From Verrucomicrobiota bacterium (GTDB taxonomy: Bacteria > Verrucomicrobiota > Verrucomicrobiia > Limisphaerales > UBA9464): a stretch of DNA of 55,697 nt. The notes below the pieces were generated by a model, which worked only from the letters and a program-made list of their open reading frames with translations, was not told the origin of the DNA and made no database searches. Shown here piece after piece: positions 28,906 through 37,180 of this stretch; the first letter of the stretch is position 1, and each line of letters begins with the position of its first letter. The DNA lies in the NCBI GenBank assembly GCA_016871615.1, contig VHCX01000019.1:1-55697 (forward strand), given 5' to 3'. The position numbers were made by a program, and so were the translations under genes.

Positions 28906-31479
28906 ATGCTCGAGACCCCACAGGCCAGCGCCCTGATCCGGCCGGCCGGCATGCGCCGGACGACAGGCGGGCTGCCCGCCCCGCACGACGAGTGCTTCGG
29001 GGAGGACGGCCGACCGCGGACCCAGTGGGCCTCGATGATCGAGGCCATCGAGCGGCTCGGGCCGTCGCGCCTGAGTGCCCGGTGGGACGAGGGATTGAGG
29101 ATCATCCGCGAGCACGGGGTGACCTACAATGTGTACGGCGACCCCCAGGGACGCGACCGGCCCTGGTCCCTCGACCCGGTGCCCCTGATCCTGTCGGCGG
29201 CGGAATGGCGCATCCTCGAGGCCGGACTGGCACAGCGGTCCCGGCTTCTCAACCTCATCCTCCGCGACCTGTACCTCGGGACCCAGCGCCTGCTCGTCGA
29301 CGGGTTCCTGCCGCCGGAACTGGTCTACTCGAATCCCGGCTTCCTCCGCCCATGCCGCGGCCTGCCGGTCGCCGGCCAGGTGCTGCTCCATCTGTACGGT
29401 GCAGACCTGGTGCGATCCGAGGACGGGGGCTGGAGGTGCTTCGCCGACCGCACCCAGTCGGCCAGCGGGGCCGGGTACGCCCACGAGAACCGCAAGGTCG
29501 TGTCCCGGGTGCTCCCGGACGAGATCCGCGAGGTGTCGGTCCGCAGCCCATCCCCGTTTTTCCGGAACCTGCGCTCCATCCTCGAGTCGCTGGCCCCGAT
29601 GGGTCGCGAGAACCCGGTCATGGTGCTCCTGACACCCGGGCCCCTCAACGCGACCTACTTCGAGCACGCCTACCTCGCCCGACACCTCGGGATCCCCCTC
29701 GTGGAGGGCGCCGACCTGACGGTCCGGGACCTGCGGGTCTGCCTGAAGACCCTCGCGGGCCTCCAGCCGGTGGACGTGATCCTGAGGCGGGTGGACGACA
29801 GCTTCTGCGACCCCCTGGAACTGCGGGCCGAGTCGGTGCTCGGGGTGCCCGGGCTGGTCCAAGCGGCCCGCGCCGGCCACGTGACGCTCGCCAACGCCCT
29901 CGGGTCGGGATTGCTCGAGAGCCCGGCCTTCCTCGCATTCCTGCCCGCCGTCTGCCGGCACCTGCTCAACGAGGAACTGATGCTGCCCTCGCTGCCCACC
30001 TGGTGGTGCGGCGAGGCCGAGGGGTTGCGCTACGTCACGGGCCATCTCGAACGGCTGGTGGTCAAGCCCGCCTTCGGCCGGCGGCGCGGACGGATCTGGT
30101 TCGGCCACCAGCTCTCCACGGCCGACAAGGCCCGTCTGCTCGACCTCATCGCCGCCCGTCCCCAGGAGTTCGTCGCGCAGGAGTGCGTGCTGCCGTCCTC
30201 GGCCCCGGTGTGGACCCCCGCCGGGTTCGAACGCCGCTCGGTGCTGCTCCGGGCCTACGTGGCCACCGACGGCGCCGACCACGCGGTGCTTCCCGGGGGC
30301 CTCGCCCGGGTGGCGGCATCGGAGGACGACCCGCTGGTCTCCATGCAGGGAGGGGCCGGGAGCAAGGACACCTGGGTGCTGCGCTCCGGCGATGACGACC
30401 ACGAGGAGGCGCTGGCGGCGGCCCCGGCGCAGGGAACGTCCGACCGACGCCTGACCGGGCTTCCAAGCCGCGCCGCCGACAGCCTCTTCTGGCTCGGACG
30501 CTACACGGAACGGCTCGAGCAGCGTCTCCGGGTGCTGCGATGCGTGCTCGGGCAACTGGCCTCGGACACCAGCCCGGAGACCTCCGGCCTCGACGACCGG
30601 CTCGGGCATCTGGTCGCCGGGATCGGGCTGCTGCCCTTGGGCCCGGATTCCACGCCGGCCCGAGCCGTGGCCCCGGCCGGCGACACCGAGGGTCACGATC
30701 CCGAGGCGCCCCCCTCCGACCTGTCCGCGAGGGTGCTCGACTGGGTCTACCGCTTCGATGGGCCGGGATCGATCCCCGACCTGATGGGGCGCATCCGCCA
30801 GAACGCCGCCGCGGTGCGCGATCGCCTGTCGGGAGACACCTGGCAGATCCTGGACCGGCTGGTGCCCCACCCGGAGGTGCCGCTGGCGCGGCGGTCGATC
30901 GCCCACGCCCTCGGGCTCGTCCAGGGGTTGATCCTCAACCTGGCCGCCTTCAACGGCCTGGCGATGGAGAACATGACCCGGGGCCCGGGATGGCGCTTCC
31001 TCGACTGCGGCCGCCGCCTTGAGCGTGGCTTCTCCATGACGGCCCTCATGACGGCCGCGGCCTTCGTGCACGGGGCTCCGACCCCGCTCCTCGAGATGAT
31101 CCTCGACATCGCCGACAGCGGCATGACCCACCGGCAACGCTACTTCGCCAGCGCCGGCTGGGACGGGGTGGTCGAGGTGCTGGTGCGCGACGTGTCTAAC
31201 CCGCGTGCGCTGGCGTTCCAGCTGTCGGCCCTGAGGAACCACCTCGAAGCCCTGCAGGACGAGTTCCGGGTCGGCGTGGACGACCGCTGGTCGGCCCTGG
31301 TCGAGGGCATCCAGGGCCGGTTGCGCTCCTCCGGGTCCAACCCGGCGCCGCCGGAGCCGGAGGGCTTCGACCGCCACGCGCTCATCGCCCTCATGGAGAC
31401 CTGCGCCCAGGGCCTCGCGGGCCTTTCCGACGACCTGACCCACCGCTACTTCAGCCACACGCATCCTCGGGTCAGTTGA
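28906..31479 (+). CDS. Fusion of circularly permuted ATP-grasp and alpha-E domains
   Basis: An 857-residue protein. Residues about 30-500 are a second ATP-grasp domain, parallel to the gene at 22811: GVTYNVYGDPQGRDRPW, EWRILEAGLAQRSRLLNLILRDLY, VMVLLTPGPLNATYFEHAYLARHLGIPLVEG and SKDTWVL. Residues about 520-850 are an alpha-E domain starting SRAADSLFWLGRYTERLEQ. The fusion supports a physical partnership of the two families. The nucleotide-site blocks differ from the stand-alone copy: LVVKPAFGRRRGRIWFG, RSVLLRAYV and VSMQGGAGSKD replace the DLRPY and VVNSSQGGG forms. The 3' end abuts the second transglutaminase gene. Confidence 0.92.
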   Translation: MLETPQASALIRPAGMRRTTGGLPAPHDECFGEDGRPRTQWASMIEAIERLGPSRLSARWDEGLRIIREHGVTYNVYGDPQGRDRPWSLDPVPLILSAAEWRILEAGLAQRSRLLNLILRDLYLGTQRLLVDGFLPPELVYSNPGFLRPCRGLPVAGQVLLHLYGADLVRSEDGGWRCFADRTQSASGAGYAHENRKVVSRVLPDEIREVSVRSPSPFFRNLRSILESLAPMGRENPVMVLLTPGPLNATYFEHAYLARHLGIPLVEGADLTVRDLRVCLKTLAGLQPVDVILRRVDDSFCDPLELRAESVLGVPGLVQAARAGHVTLANALGSGLLESPAFLAFLPAVCRHLLNEELMLPSLPTWWCGEAEGLRYVTGHLERLVVKPAFGRRRGRIWFGHQLSTADKARLLDLIAARPQEFVAQECVLPSSAPVWTPAGFERRSVLLRAYVATDGADHAVLPGGLARVAASEDDPLVSMQGGAGSKDTWVLRSGDDDHEEALAAAPAQGTSDRRLTGLPSRAADSLFWLGRYTERLEQRLRVLRCVLGQLASDTSPETSGLDDRLGHLVAGIGLLPLGPDSTPARAVAPAGDTEGHDPEAPPSDLSARVLDWVYRFDGPGSIPDLMGRIRQNAAAVRDRLSGDTWQILDRLVPHPEVPLARRSIAHALGLVQGLILNLAAFNGLAMENMTRGPGWRFLDCGRRLERGFSMTALMTAAAFVHGAPTPLLEMILDIADSGMTHRQRYFASAGWDGVVEVLVRDVSNPRALAFQLSALRNHLEALQDEFRVGVDDRWSALVEGIQGRLRSSGSNPAPPEPEGFDRHALIALMETCAQGLAGLSDDLTHRYFSHTHPRVS

Positions 31480-31520
31480 CCGCCCCCCCCGCAAAGCCCC
31501 CTTTCCTGCCCGAGGCCGCC

Positions 31521-32480
31521 ATGCAGCACCTGCTCTACGATATCGTCCACGTCACCGACTACGACTACCAGGGGGCCGTGTCGGTGTCGCACCACCTGCT
31601 CCGTCTCGAGCCCCGGCAGACCTCCCGGCAGCGGTGCCTGCAGCACGAGTTCCGAATCTTCCCCGAGCCCACAGTGGTCACCTCCCACGGCGACTACTTC
31701 GGCAACCGCGCGCACTTCATCGCGGTCGAGCGCCCGCACGGATCGCTGTCGATCACCTCGCGGGCCCGCGTGGCCGTGTCGCCGGCCTTCCTGCCCGACA
31801 CCTCCGAAACCCCCGCCTGGGAGATGGTGCGCGCCCGCTGCCGGGTCGACCGGACCTGGGCGGCGCTCGAGGCCAACGAGTACACCCACGCCTCCCCCCT
31901 GGTGCCTACCTCGCCGGAGTTCGCCGACTACGCCCTGGGCTCGTTCACCCGGTCGCGCCCCATCTTCGAGGCCCTCTCCGACCTCATGACGAGGCTCCAG
32001 GCCGACTTCCGCTTCGATCCCACCGCGACCACCGTCTCCACCCCGCTGGCCGACTTCCACCGGAACCGTCGCGGCGTCTGCCAGGACTTCGCCCACTTCC
32101 TCATCGCCTGCCTGCGCTCCATCGGCCTGCCGGCCCGCTACGTGAGCGGATACCTGGAGACGGACCCGCCGCCGGGCCTGCCGAAGCTGCGCGGCGTCGA
32201 CGCCTCGCATGCCTGGGTCTCGCTCTTCTGCCCCGGCATCGGCTGGATCGACGCGGACCCGACCAACGGCTGCTACGCCTCGCTGCGGCACCTCTCCATC
32301 GGCTGGGGCCGCGACTACGGTGACATCGCCCCGGTCCGCGGCGTGCTGATCGGCGGCACGCAACAGATCCTCCGCGTGTCCGTGGACGTCACGGCGCTCC
32401 CGCCCGCGGAAGAGTCCGGCCCCACGATGGACACGGATTCCCCGGCGGATGCCGGAAGCGCCGACGCCTCCGGCCAGTGA
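31521..32480 (+). CDS. Transglutaminase family protein
   Basis: About 319 residues from the ATG at 31521; an earlier TTG overlaps the preceding stop but adds only low-complexity residues. The N-terminal beta domain ([27 protein letters not shown]) is followed by the transglutaminase core with Cys about 187 ([14 protein letters not shown]), His about 230 ([13 protein letters not shown]) and Asp about 246 ([10 protein letters not shown]). There is no signal peptide, so it is cytoplasmic. Relatives act as peptidases or amide transferases, often encoded with ATP-grasp/alpha-E genes and sometimes a proteasome-like peptidase, which is not seen here. Last gene of the cluster. Confidence 0.93.
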   Translation: MQHLLYDIVHVTDYDYQGAVSVSHHLLRLEPRQTSRQRCLQHEFRIFPEPTVVTSHGDYFGNRAHFIAVERPHGSLSITSRARVAVSPAFLPDTSETPAWEMVRARCRVDRTWAALEANEYTHASPLVPTSPEFADYALGSFTRSRPIFEALSDLMTRLQADFRFDPTATTVSTPLADFHRNRRGVCQDFAHFLIACLRSIGLPARYVSGYLETDPPPGLPKLRGVDASHAWVSLFCPGIGWIDADPTNGCYASLRHLSIGWGRDYGDIAPVRGVLIGGTQQILRVSVDVTALPPAEESGPTMDTDSPADAGSADASGQ

Positions 32481-32491
32481 CGCGCAACGAT

Positions 32492-32508
32492 CCCGGGGAT
32501 CCCCCGGG
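32492..32508 (+). terminator. GC hairpin after the ATP-grasp cluster
   Basis: CCCGGGG and CCCCGGG form a seven-base perfect stem with a three-base loop, 12 bases after the stop of the last cluster gene. No T tract follows, so it would be a weak or factor-dependent terminator, or an RNA-stabilising 3' hairpin. Confidence 0.35.
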
Positions 32509-32661
32509 CCTCTGGGAATCCATCCAGAAGTCTCCCGTGGGCTCCCTGGCCAAGTGCCTCTCACGAAGAACCCGCCCGCGTGGGAAGCGCAATCCCGACC
32601 GTCCGGCCTTGACGGCGACCAGACGCTCCCCCGGGATTTCCGTCCGGCATCCGCCCGTCCC

Positions 32662-35600
32662 ATGTCGCCAACCCGATCCTCCCTCCGCCGCCCGGTCACC
32701 GTGGTGGTGCTGGTGCTGGCCCTTTGCCTGGGCGGTGTCTTCGGCCTGTTCCGGATGGCGCGCGACGTGTTCCCGCCGCTGGGCATCCCCACCCTGTACG
32801 TCGCCCAACCCTACGGCGGCATGGATCCGGCGCAGATGGAGGGCGCCCTGACGTACTACTACGAATACCACTTCCTCTACATCACGGGCATCGAGCACGT
32901 CGAGTCGCGCAACATCCAGGGCGCCTCCGTCATGAAGCTCCAGTTCCATCCCGGGACGGACATGTCGACGGCCCTGGCCGAGACCGTGGCCTACGTGAAC
33001 CGGGCCCGGGCCTTCATGCCGCCAGGCACCCCGGGACCCTTCGTGACACGCTTCGATGCAGGCAGCGTGCCGGTGGGGCAACTGGTCTTCTCCAGCACCA
33101 ATGCGGCGCGGACCGTCGGCCAGATGCAGGATGCCGCGCTGAACCGGGTGCGCCCGCTGTTCGCAACCCTGCCCGGGGTCTCGGCGCCACCTCCGTTCGG
33201 CGGCAGCGCGCGCACCATCACGGTGGATCTGAAGCCCGAGCGGATGGCGTCCCTCGGCCTGTCGGCGGACGAGGTGGTCCAAGCCATCGCCCAGGCCAAC
33301 ACCCTGAGCCCGTCGGGCAACCTGCGCCTCGGGGACCTGTACCCGATCGTCCCGGCCAACAGCCAGGTGCGTGACAGTCGTGACCTCGAGGCGGTCGCCG
33401 TGCGCCTGAAGGGTTCCACGCCGGTCTTCGTCCGCGACGTGGCGACCGTGTCCGACGCGGCCGACCTGGTGACAAGCCACGCCCTGGTCGACGGCCGGCG
33501 CACGGTGTACATGCCGGTCACCAAGCGTGCCGACGCCTCGACCCTGGCGGTGGTGGACCTGGTGCGGGAAAACCTCCCGAAGTTCCAGGCCGCCGTCGCC
33601 GACGACATCCGGGTCAGCTACGAGTTCGACCAGTCCCCGGTGGTCCACCGGGCGATCGGCGACCTGCTGAAGGAAGGAGCCCTTGGCGCGGTCTTGACCG
33701 GCCTGATGGTGCTGGTCTTCCTGCGGGACGCACGCAGCGCGCTGGTGGTGGTGCTCAACATCCCGCTGTCGCTCCTGGCCGCCTCGCTGGGCCTCTGGCT
33801 GACCGGTCAGACCATCAACCTCATGACCCTCGGCGGCTTGGCGCTGGCCGTGGGCATCCTGGTCGACGAGGCCACCGTCACCGTCGAGAACCTGCACGCG
33901 CATCTCGCGCGCGGGCAATCGGCCGCGCGGGCGGCCCTCGATGCGTCCCACGAAACGGCCGTGCCCCGTCTGCTGGCGATGCTGTGCCTCCTGGCGGTGT
34001 TCCTCCCGGCCGTCTTCATGCAGGGGGCCGCGCGGGCCCTGTTCGCCCCGATCGCCCTGGCCGTCGGCTTCGCGATGGTCGCGTCGTACGCGCTGTCGGG
34101 CACGCTCGTGCCGGTGCTGGGCGCTTGGTGGCTTGGCGGGCCCGGCCACCGGTCCGAACCGGCATGACTGGAGTCCCTCCGTCGGAACCATGCCACCCTG
34201 CTCGGGTGGACCCTGGCGGCCCGGTGGCCCTGGATCGGTGCCGGGATCACGCTGGTCGTCGCGGTCCTCCTGGGGGCCACGCCTCGCCTCGGGCGGGAGA
34301 TCTTCCCTTCGGTCGAGTCCGGCCAGTTCGCCTTCCGCCTGCGCGCCGCGGCGGGCACCCGCCTCGACCTCACCGAGCAGATCGCCCTCAAGGCTCTCGA
34401 ACTCGTCCACCGGGAGGCCGGCCCGGGCAACGTGGACCTGACCCTCGGTCTGGTGGGGGTGCACGCGCCGAACTACCCGGTCAACCTCATCCATCTCTGG
34501 AACAGCGGGCCCGACGAGGCGCACCTGTCGGTCCGGCTCCGGCCGGGTTCCGGTGTCGGCGTGCCCGACCTCAAGGAGCGCCTGCGCCTGGCCTTCGCGG
34601 CCTCCCTGCCCGAGGTCCGCGTGTCCTTCGAGCCGAGCGACCTCGTCAGCCGGGTGATGAGCTTCGGCTCGGCGACACCGATCGAGGTGGCGGTGAGCGG
34701 CCCGAACCTCGCGGACAACCGGGAACATGCCCGCAAGATCCTCGAGCGTATGCGCGCCGTGCCGGGCATGCGCGACGTGCAGATCGCCCAGGCCCTCGAC
34801 TATCCCAGCGTCGAGGTTTCCGTGGACCGGGAGCGGGCCGGTCTCCTGGGGGTCCGGGTGACCGACGTCGCCCGGTCGCTCGTCCCGGCGACGGCCTCGA
34901 GCCGGTTCACGGTGCCCAACTTCTGGGCCGACCCCGCCTCGGGCGTCAGCTACAGCGTGCAGGTGCAGGTGCCCCAGGCCCGGATGACCTCCCTCGAGGA
35001 TCTCGCCAACCTGCCGGTCGGTGCCGCCGGCCCACGGTCCGGGACGCTGCTGCGCAACGTGGCCACCCTCACGCCGGGCACCACCGTGGGCCAATACGAC
35101 CGCTACAACATGGCCCGCGTCGTGAGCATCACGGCCAATCTCTCCGGCCGGGATCTCGGCTCGGCCCTGAGCGAGCTCGAATCGATCCCGGAGGTCGCCG
35201 ACCGATCCCTCTGGCCCGCGCGCACCCGGGTGGACCTGCGGGGACAGGCCGTGCCGATGCGGCAACTGGCCGACGGCCTGAAGACCGGCCTCGGGGTCGC
35301 GGTGGCGGCGGTGTTCCTGATGCTCCTGGCGAACTTCCAGAGCCTGCGGCTGGCGCTCGTGGTGATGTCCTCGGTGCCGTGGGTGCTCGCCGGCGTGGCG
35401 GGACTGTTGGCCGCCACCGGGACGACCCTGAACCTGCAATCGGCCATCGGCGCGATCATGGCCGTGGGCGTGGCGGTGGCGAATGCCATCCTGCTGGTGA
35501 GCTTGGCCGAACAGGCGCGACGGGAGGGCCTGGCTCCCGGGGAGGCCGCGATCCGCGGGGCGACCTCGCGGCTGAGACCGATCCTCATGACCAGCCTGGC

Positions 35601-35826
35601 GATGATCGCCGGCATGGTGCCGATGGCCCTCGGCCTCGGGGAGGGTGGGGCCCAGACCGCGCCGCTGGGCCGAGCCGTGGCGGGCGGCCTGCTTGCCGCC
35701 ACCGTGGCCACCCTGACGTTCCTGCCCGCGGTGTTCGCCGTGCTGGCCCCGAGGTCCGCCGGCTCCCCCTCCCTCGATCCGGACGATCCCGAAAGCCCCA
35801 GGTTCCAGAAGGAAGACCCCGCATGA
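32662..35826 (+). pseudogene. RND efflux pump permease interrupted by an in-frame TGA
   Basis: An AcrB-type inner-membrane pump, about 1053 residues if read through. The ATG at 32662 gives the usual [21 protein letters not shown] first helix. The first half (501 residues) has the porter region, then helices 2-6 including [21 protein letters not shown], the proton-relay segment with one Asp. TGA at 34165-34167 follows GHRSEPA. The same frame continues at once with LGWTLAARWPWIGAGITLVVAVLLG (helix 7), EIFPSVESGQFAFRLRAAAGT (second porter) and helices 8-12. No ATG, GTG or TTG restart in frame precedes helix 7. This is a nonsense mutation, a sequence error or, less likely, a split protein. Its last stop overlaps the next ATG (ATGA). 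Confidence 0.85.
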
Positions 35827-36986
35827 TCCCCACCCCTCCCCGAAGTCGATCCCAGGCGCTCCCCCGGGCCACGCGCCCCAACCCCGTCCCCACCCCACCA
35901 CCCCGGGACATCGGCCGACCGGTCGGCCACCTGGGGGTGGTCTCCGGCCTGTCGGTCCTGGCCATGGTGCTGGCGACACACGAGGTCGCCCTCGGGGTCG
36001 ATCCGGTGCGCGTCACGACCACGCGGCCCGCGACCGGCGAGATCACGCGGTACGTCGCGCTGCCGGGAACCCTCCGGGCCAACCAGCAGGTCACGGTGCA
36101 GGCCCGGGTGGCCGGCTTCGTCCGGTCCATCACGGTCGACCGGGGTGACCGGGTGTCCGCCGGCCAAACCCTGGCCGAGATCGAGGTGCCGGAGCTGCTC
36201 GCCGAGAAGGCGCGGCAACTGGCCGAGGTGAAGGTCGCCGAGGCGGAGGCCCGGCGCCTGGAGACCGCCCGCCAGCGTTCCCCCGACCTCGTGACCGCCC
36301 AATCGTTGGACACGGCCACGGGCCGTCTCGAGGTGGCCCGGGCCGACCTCGAAAAGACCTCCACCTTGCTCCGCTACGCCAACCTCACGGCCCCGTTCTC
36401 CGGCACGGTCACCGGCCGCTTCGTCGACCCCGGGGCCTTCGTCCCGGCCGGCGCAGGCGGGGGGGCTTCGGCGGTGGTGACCCTGGTCGACACGACCGTG
36501 ATCCGGGCCCTGGTCGGGGTGCCGGAGACCGACGCCGTCCGGATCCGTCCCGGGCAACCGGTCCGGGTCTCGGTCGAAGGATCGGGCCCACCGCTCGCGG
36601 CCACGGTGAGCCGCCATGCCGGCGCCCTCGACGAGGATACCCGGGTGCGGACGGCCGACTCCCAACTCCGGATCGCCCGCCTGCAGGGCGACCAGTGGCG
36701 GGACGAGATCATCCGCGAGGTTGTCGAGCTCCGGTCCCGGGCCGAGATGGCGTCGGGCAAGGTCGATGCGACCACCCGCACGGTCGCCGCCGCGAACCGT
36801 CTGGCGGACCTGACCCGCGCCCGGCGGGATTTTGGCATCGGCGTCGTCCTCGAGGCCCTGGAGGCCGAGCGGGACCTCGTCCGCGCCAAGGCCGAGCACC
36901 TCCAAGCCCTCGCCGACCACAATCGCACCCAGTGGGAGTTGTGGCGCGCCTCCGGCCTCGACGAAAAGGGGTCGGGACTTCCCTAG
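35823..36986 (+). CDS. Chimeric efflux protein: membrane-fusion N-terminus joined to a TolC-like C-terminus
   Basis: A 387-residue ORF. After a hydrophobic segment (about 36-52), residues 60-275 are a periplasmic adaptor: GTLRANQQVTVQARVAGFVRSI with DRGDRVSAGQTLAEIEVPELL (lipoyl/barrel-sandwich half), a short helical hairpin, LTAPFSGTVTGRFVDPGAFV (second half), and a beta-barrel up to SRHAGALDEDTRVRT. There the expected barrel end and membrane-proximal domain are missing. Instead residues about 280-380 (EVVELRSRAEMASGKVDATTR, FGIGVVLEALEAERDLVRAKA, NRTQWELWRASG) are long helices typical of the C-terminal repeat of TolC-type outer-membrane factors. This looks like a deletion fusing two neighbouring genes. 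Function as a pump part is doubtful. Confidence 0.75.
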   Translation: MIPTPPRSRSQALPRATRPNPVPTPPPRDIGRPVGHLGVVSGLSVLAMVLATHEVALGVDPVRVTTTRPATGEITRYVALPGTLRANQQVTVQARVAGFVRSITVDRGDRVSAGQTLAEIEVPELLAEKARQLAEVKVAEAEARRLETARQRSPDLVTAQSLDTATGRLEVARADLEKTSTLLRYANLTAPFSGTVTGRFVDPGAFVPAGAGGGASAVVTLVDTTVIRALVGVPETDAVRIRPGQPVRVSVEGSGPPLAATVSRHAGALDEDTRVRTADSQLRIARLQGDQWRDEIIREVVELRSRAEMASGKVDATTRTVAAANRLADLTRARRDFGIGVVLEALEAERDLVRAKAEHLQALADHNRTQWELWRASGLDEKGSGLP

Positions 36987-37037
36987 GAGTCAGTCCTCAC
37001 TATTGACACACTTGTGTCAATAGTGAGGACTGACTCC
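36986..37037. repeat. Perfect 25-bp inverted repeat with 2-nt spacer
   Basis: The left arm at 36986-37010 begins GGAGTCAGTCCTCACTATTG and ends ACACA. A CT spacer follows at 37011-37012, and the exact reverse complement runs 37013-37037. The first base is the last base of the TAG stop of the chimeric efflux gene. The arms are clearly less GC-rich than the surrounding coding DNA. There is no T run after it, so it is not a standard terminator. It could be a REP-like palindromic element or the remnant of a mobile unit. Confidence 0.92.
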
Positions 37038-37050
37038 CTCTTACGTGGGG

Positions 37051-37069
37051 TGGGACTGTTTTTGTCCCA
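37051..37069. repeat. Small hairpin beside the large palindrome
   Basis: TGGGAC-TGTTTTT-GTCCCA is a six-base perfect stem with a seven-base T-rich loop, 13 bases after the 52-base palindrome. The two may belong to one composite element. It lies about 110 bases upstream of recC and could affect that leader. Confidence 0.6.
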
Positions 37070-37180
37070 GGGGTCTGCGAGGATGCGCCTGTGGATCGGC
37101 GGTGACGGATTGCCTTGCGGTCGGTGCGGCCGGATGGTCGAACCGTCCCGACCGATTCGTCCTGATCCATTTCTCCTGAC

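Noticed and set aside
34165-34167. TGA as selenocysteine or as a reassigned Trp codon
   Set aside because: Other genes in the window use TGA as a normal stop, no SECIS-like hairpin is evident just after it, and RND pumps have no selenocysteine at this loop.
34164-34170. ATGA overlap at the RND stop as a reinitiation site for the second half
   Set aside because: The ATG at 34164 is in a different frame from the second half of the pump, so it cannot produce it.
36986-37037. Palindrome as a rho-independent terminator
   Set aside because: No T run follows on either strand, and the 25-base perfect arms are much longer than a typical terminator stem.
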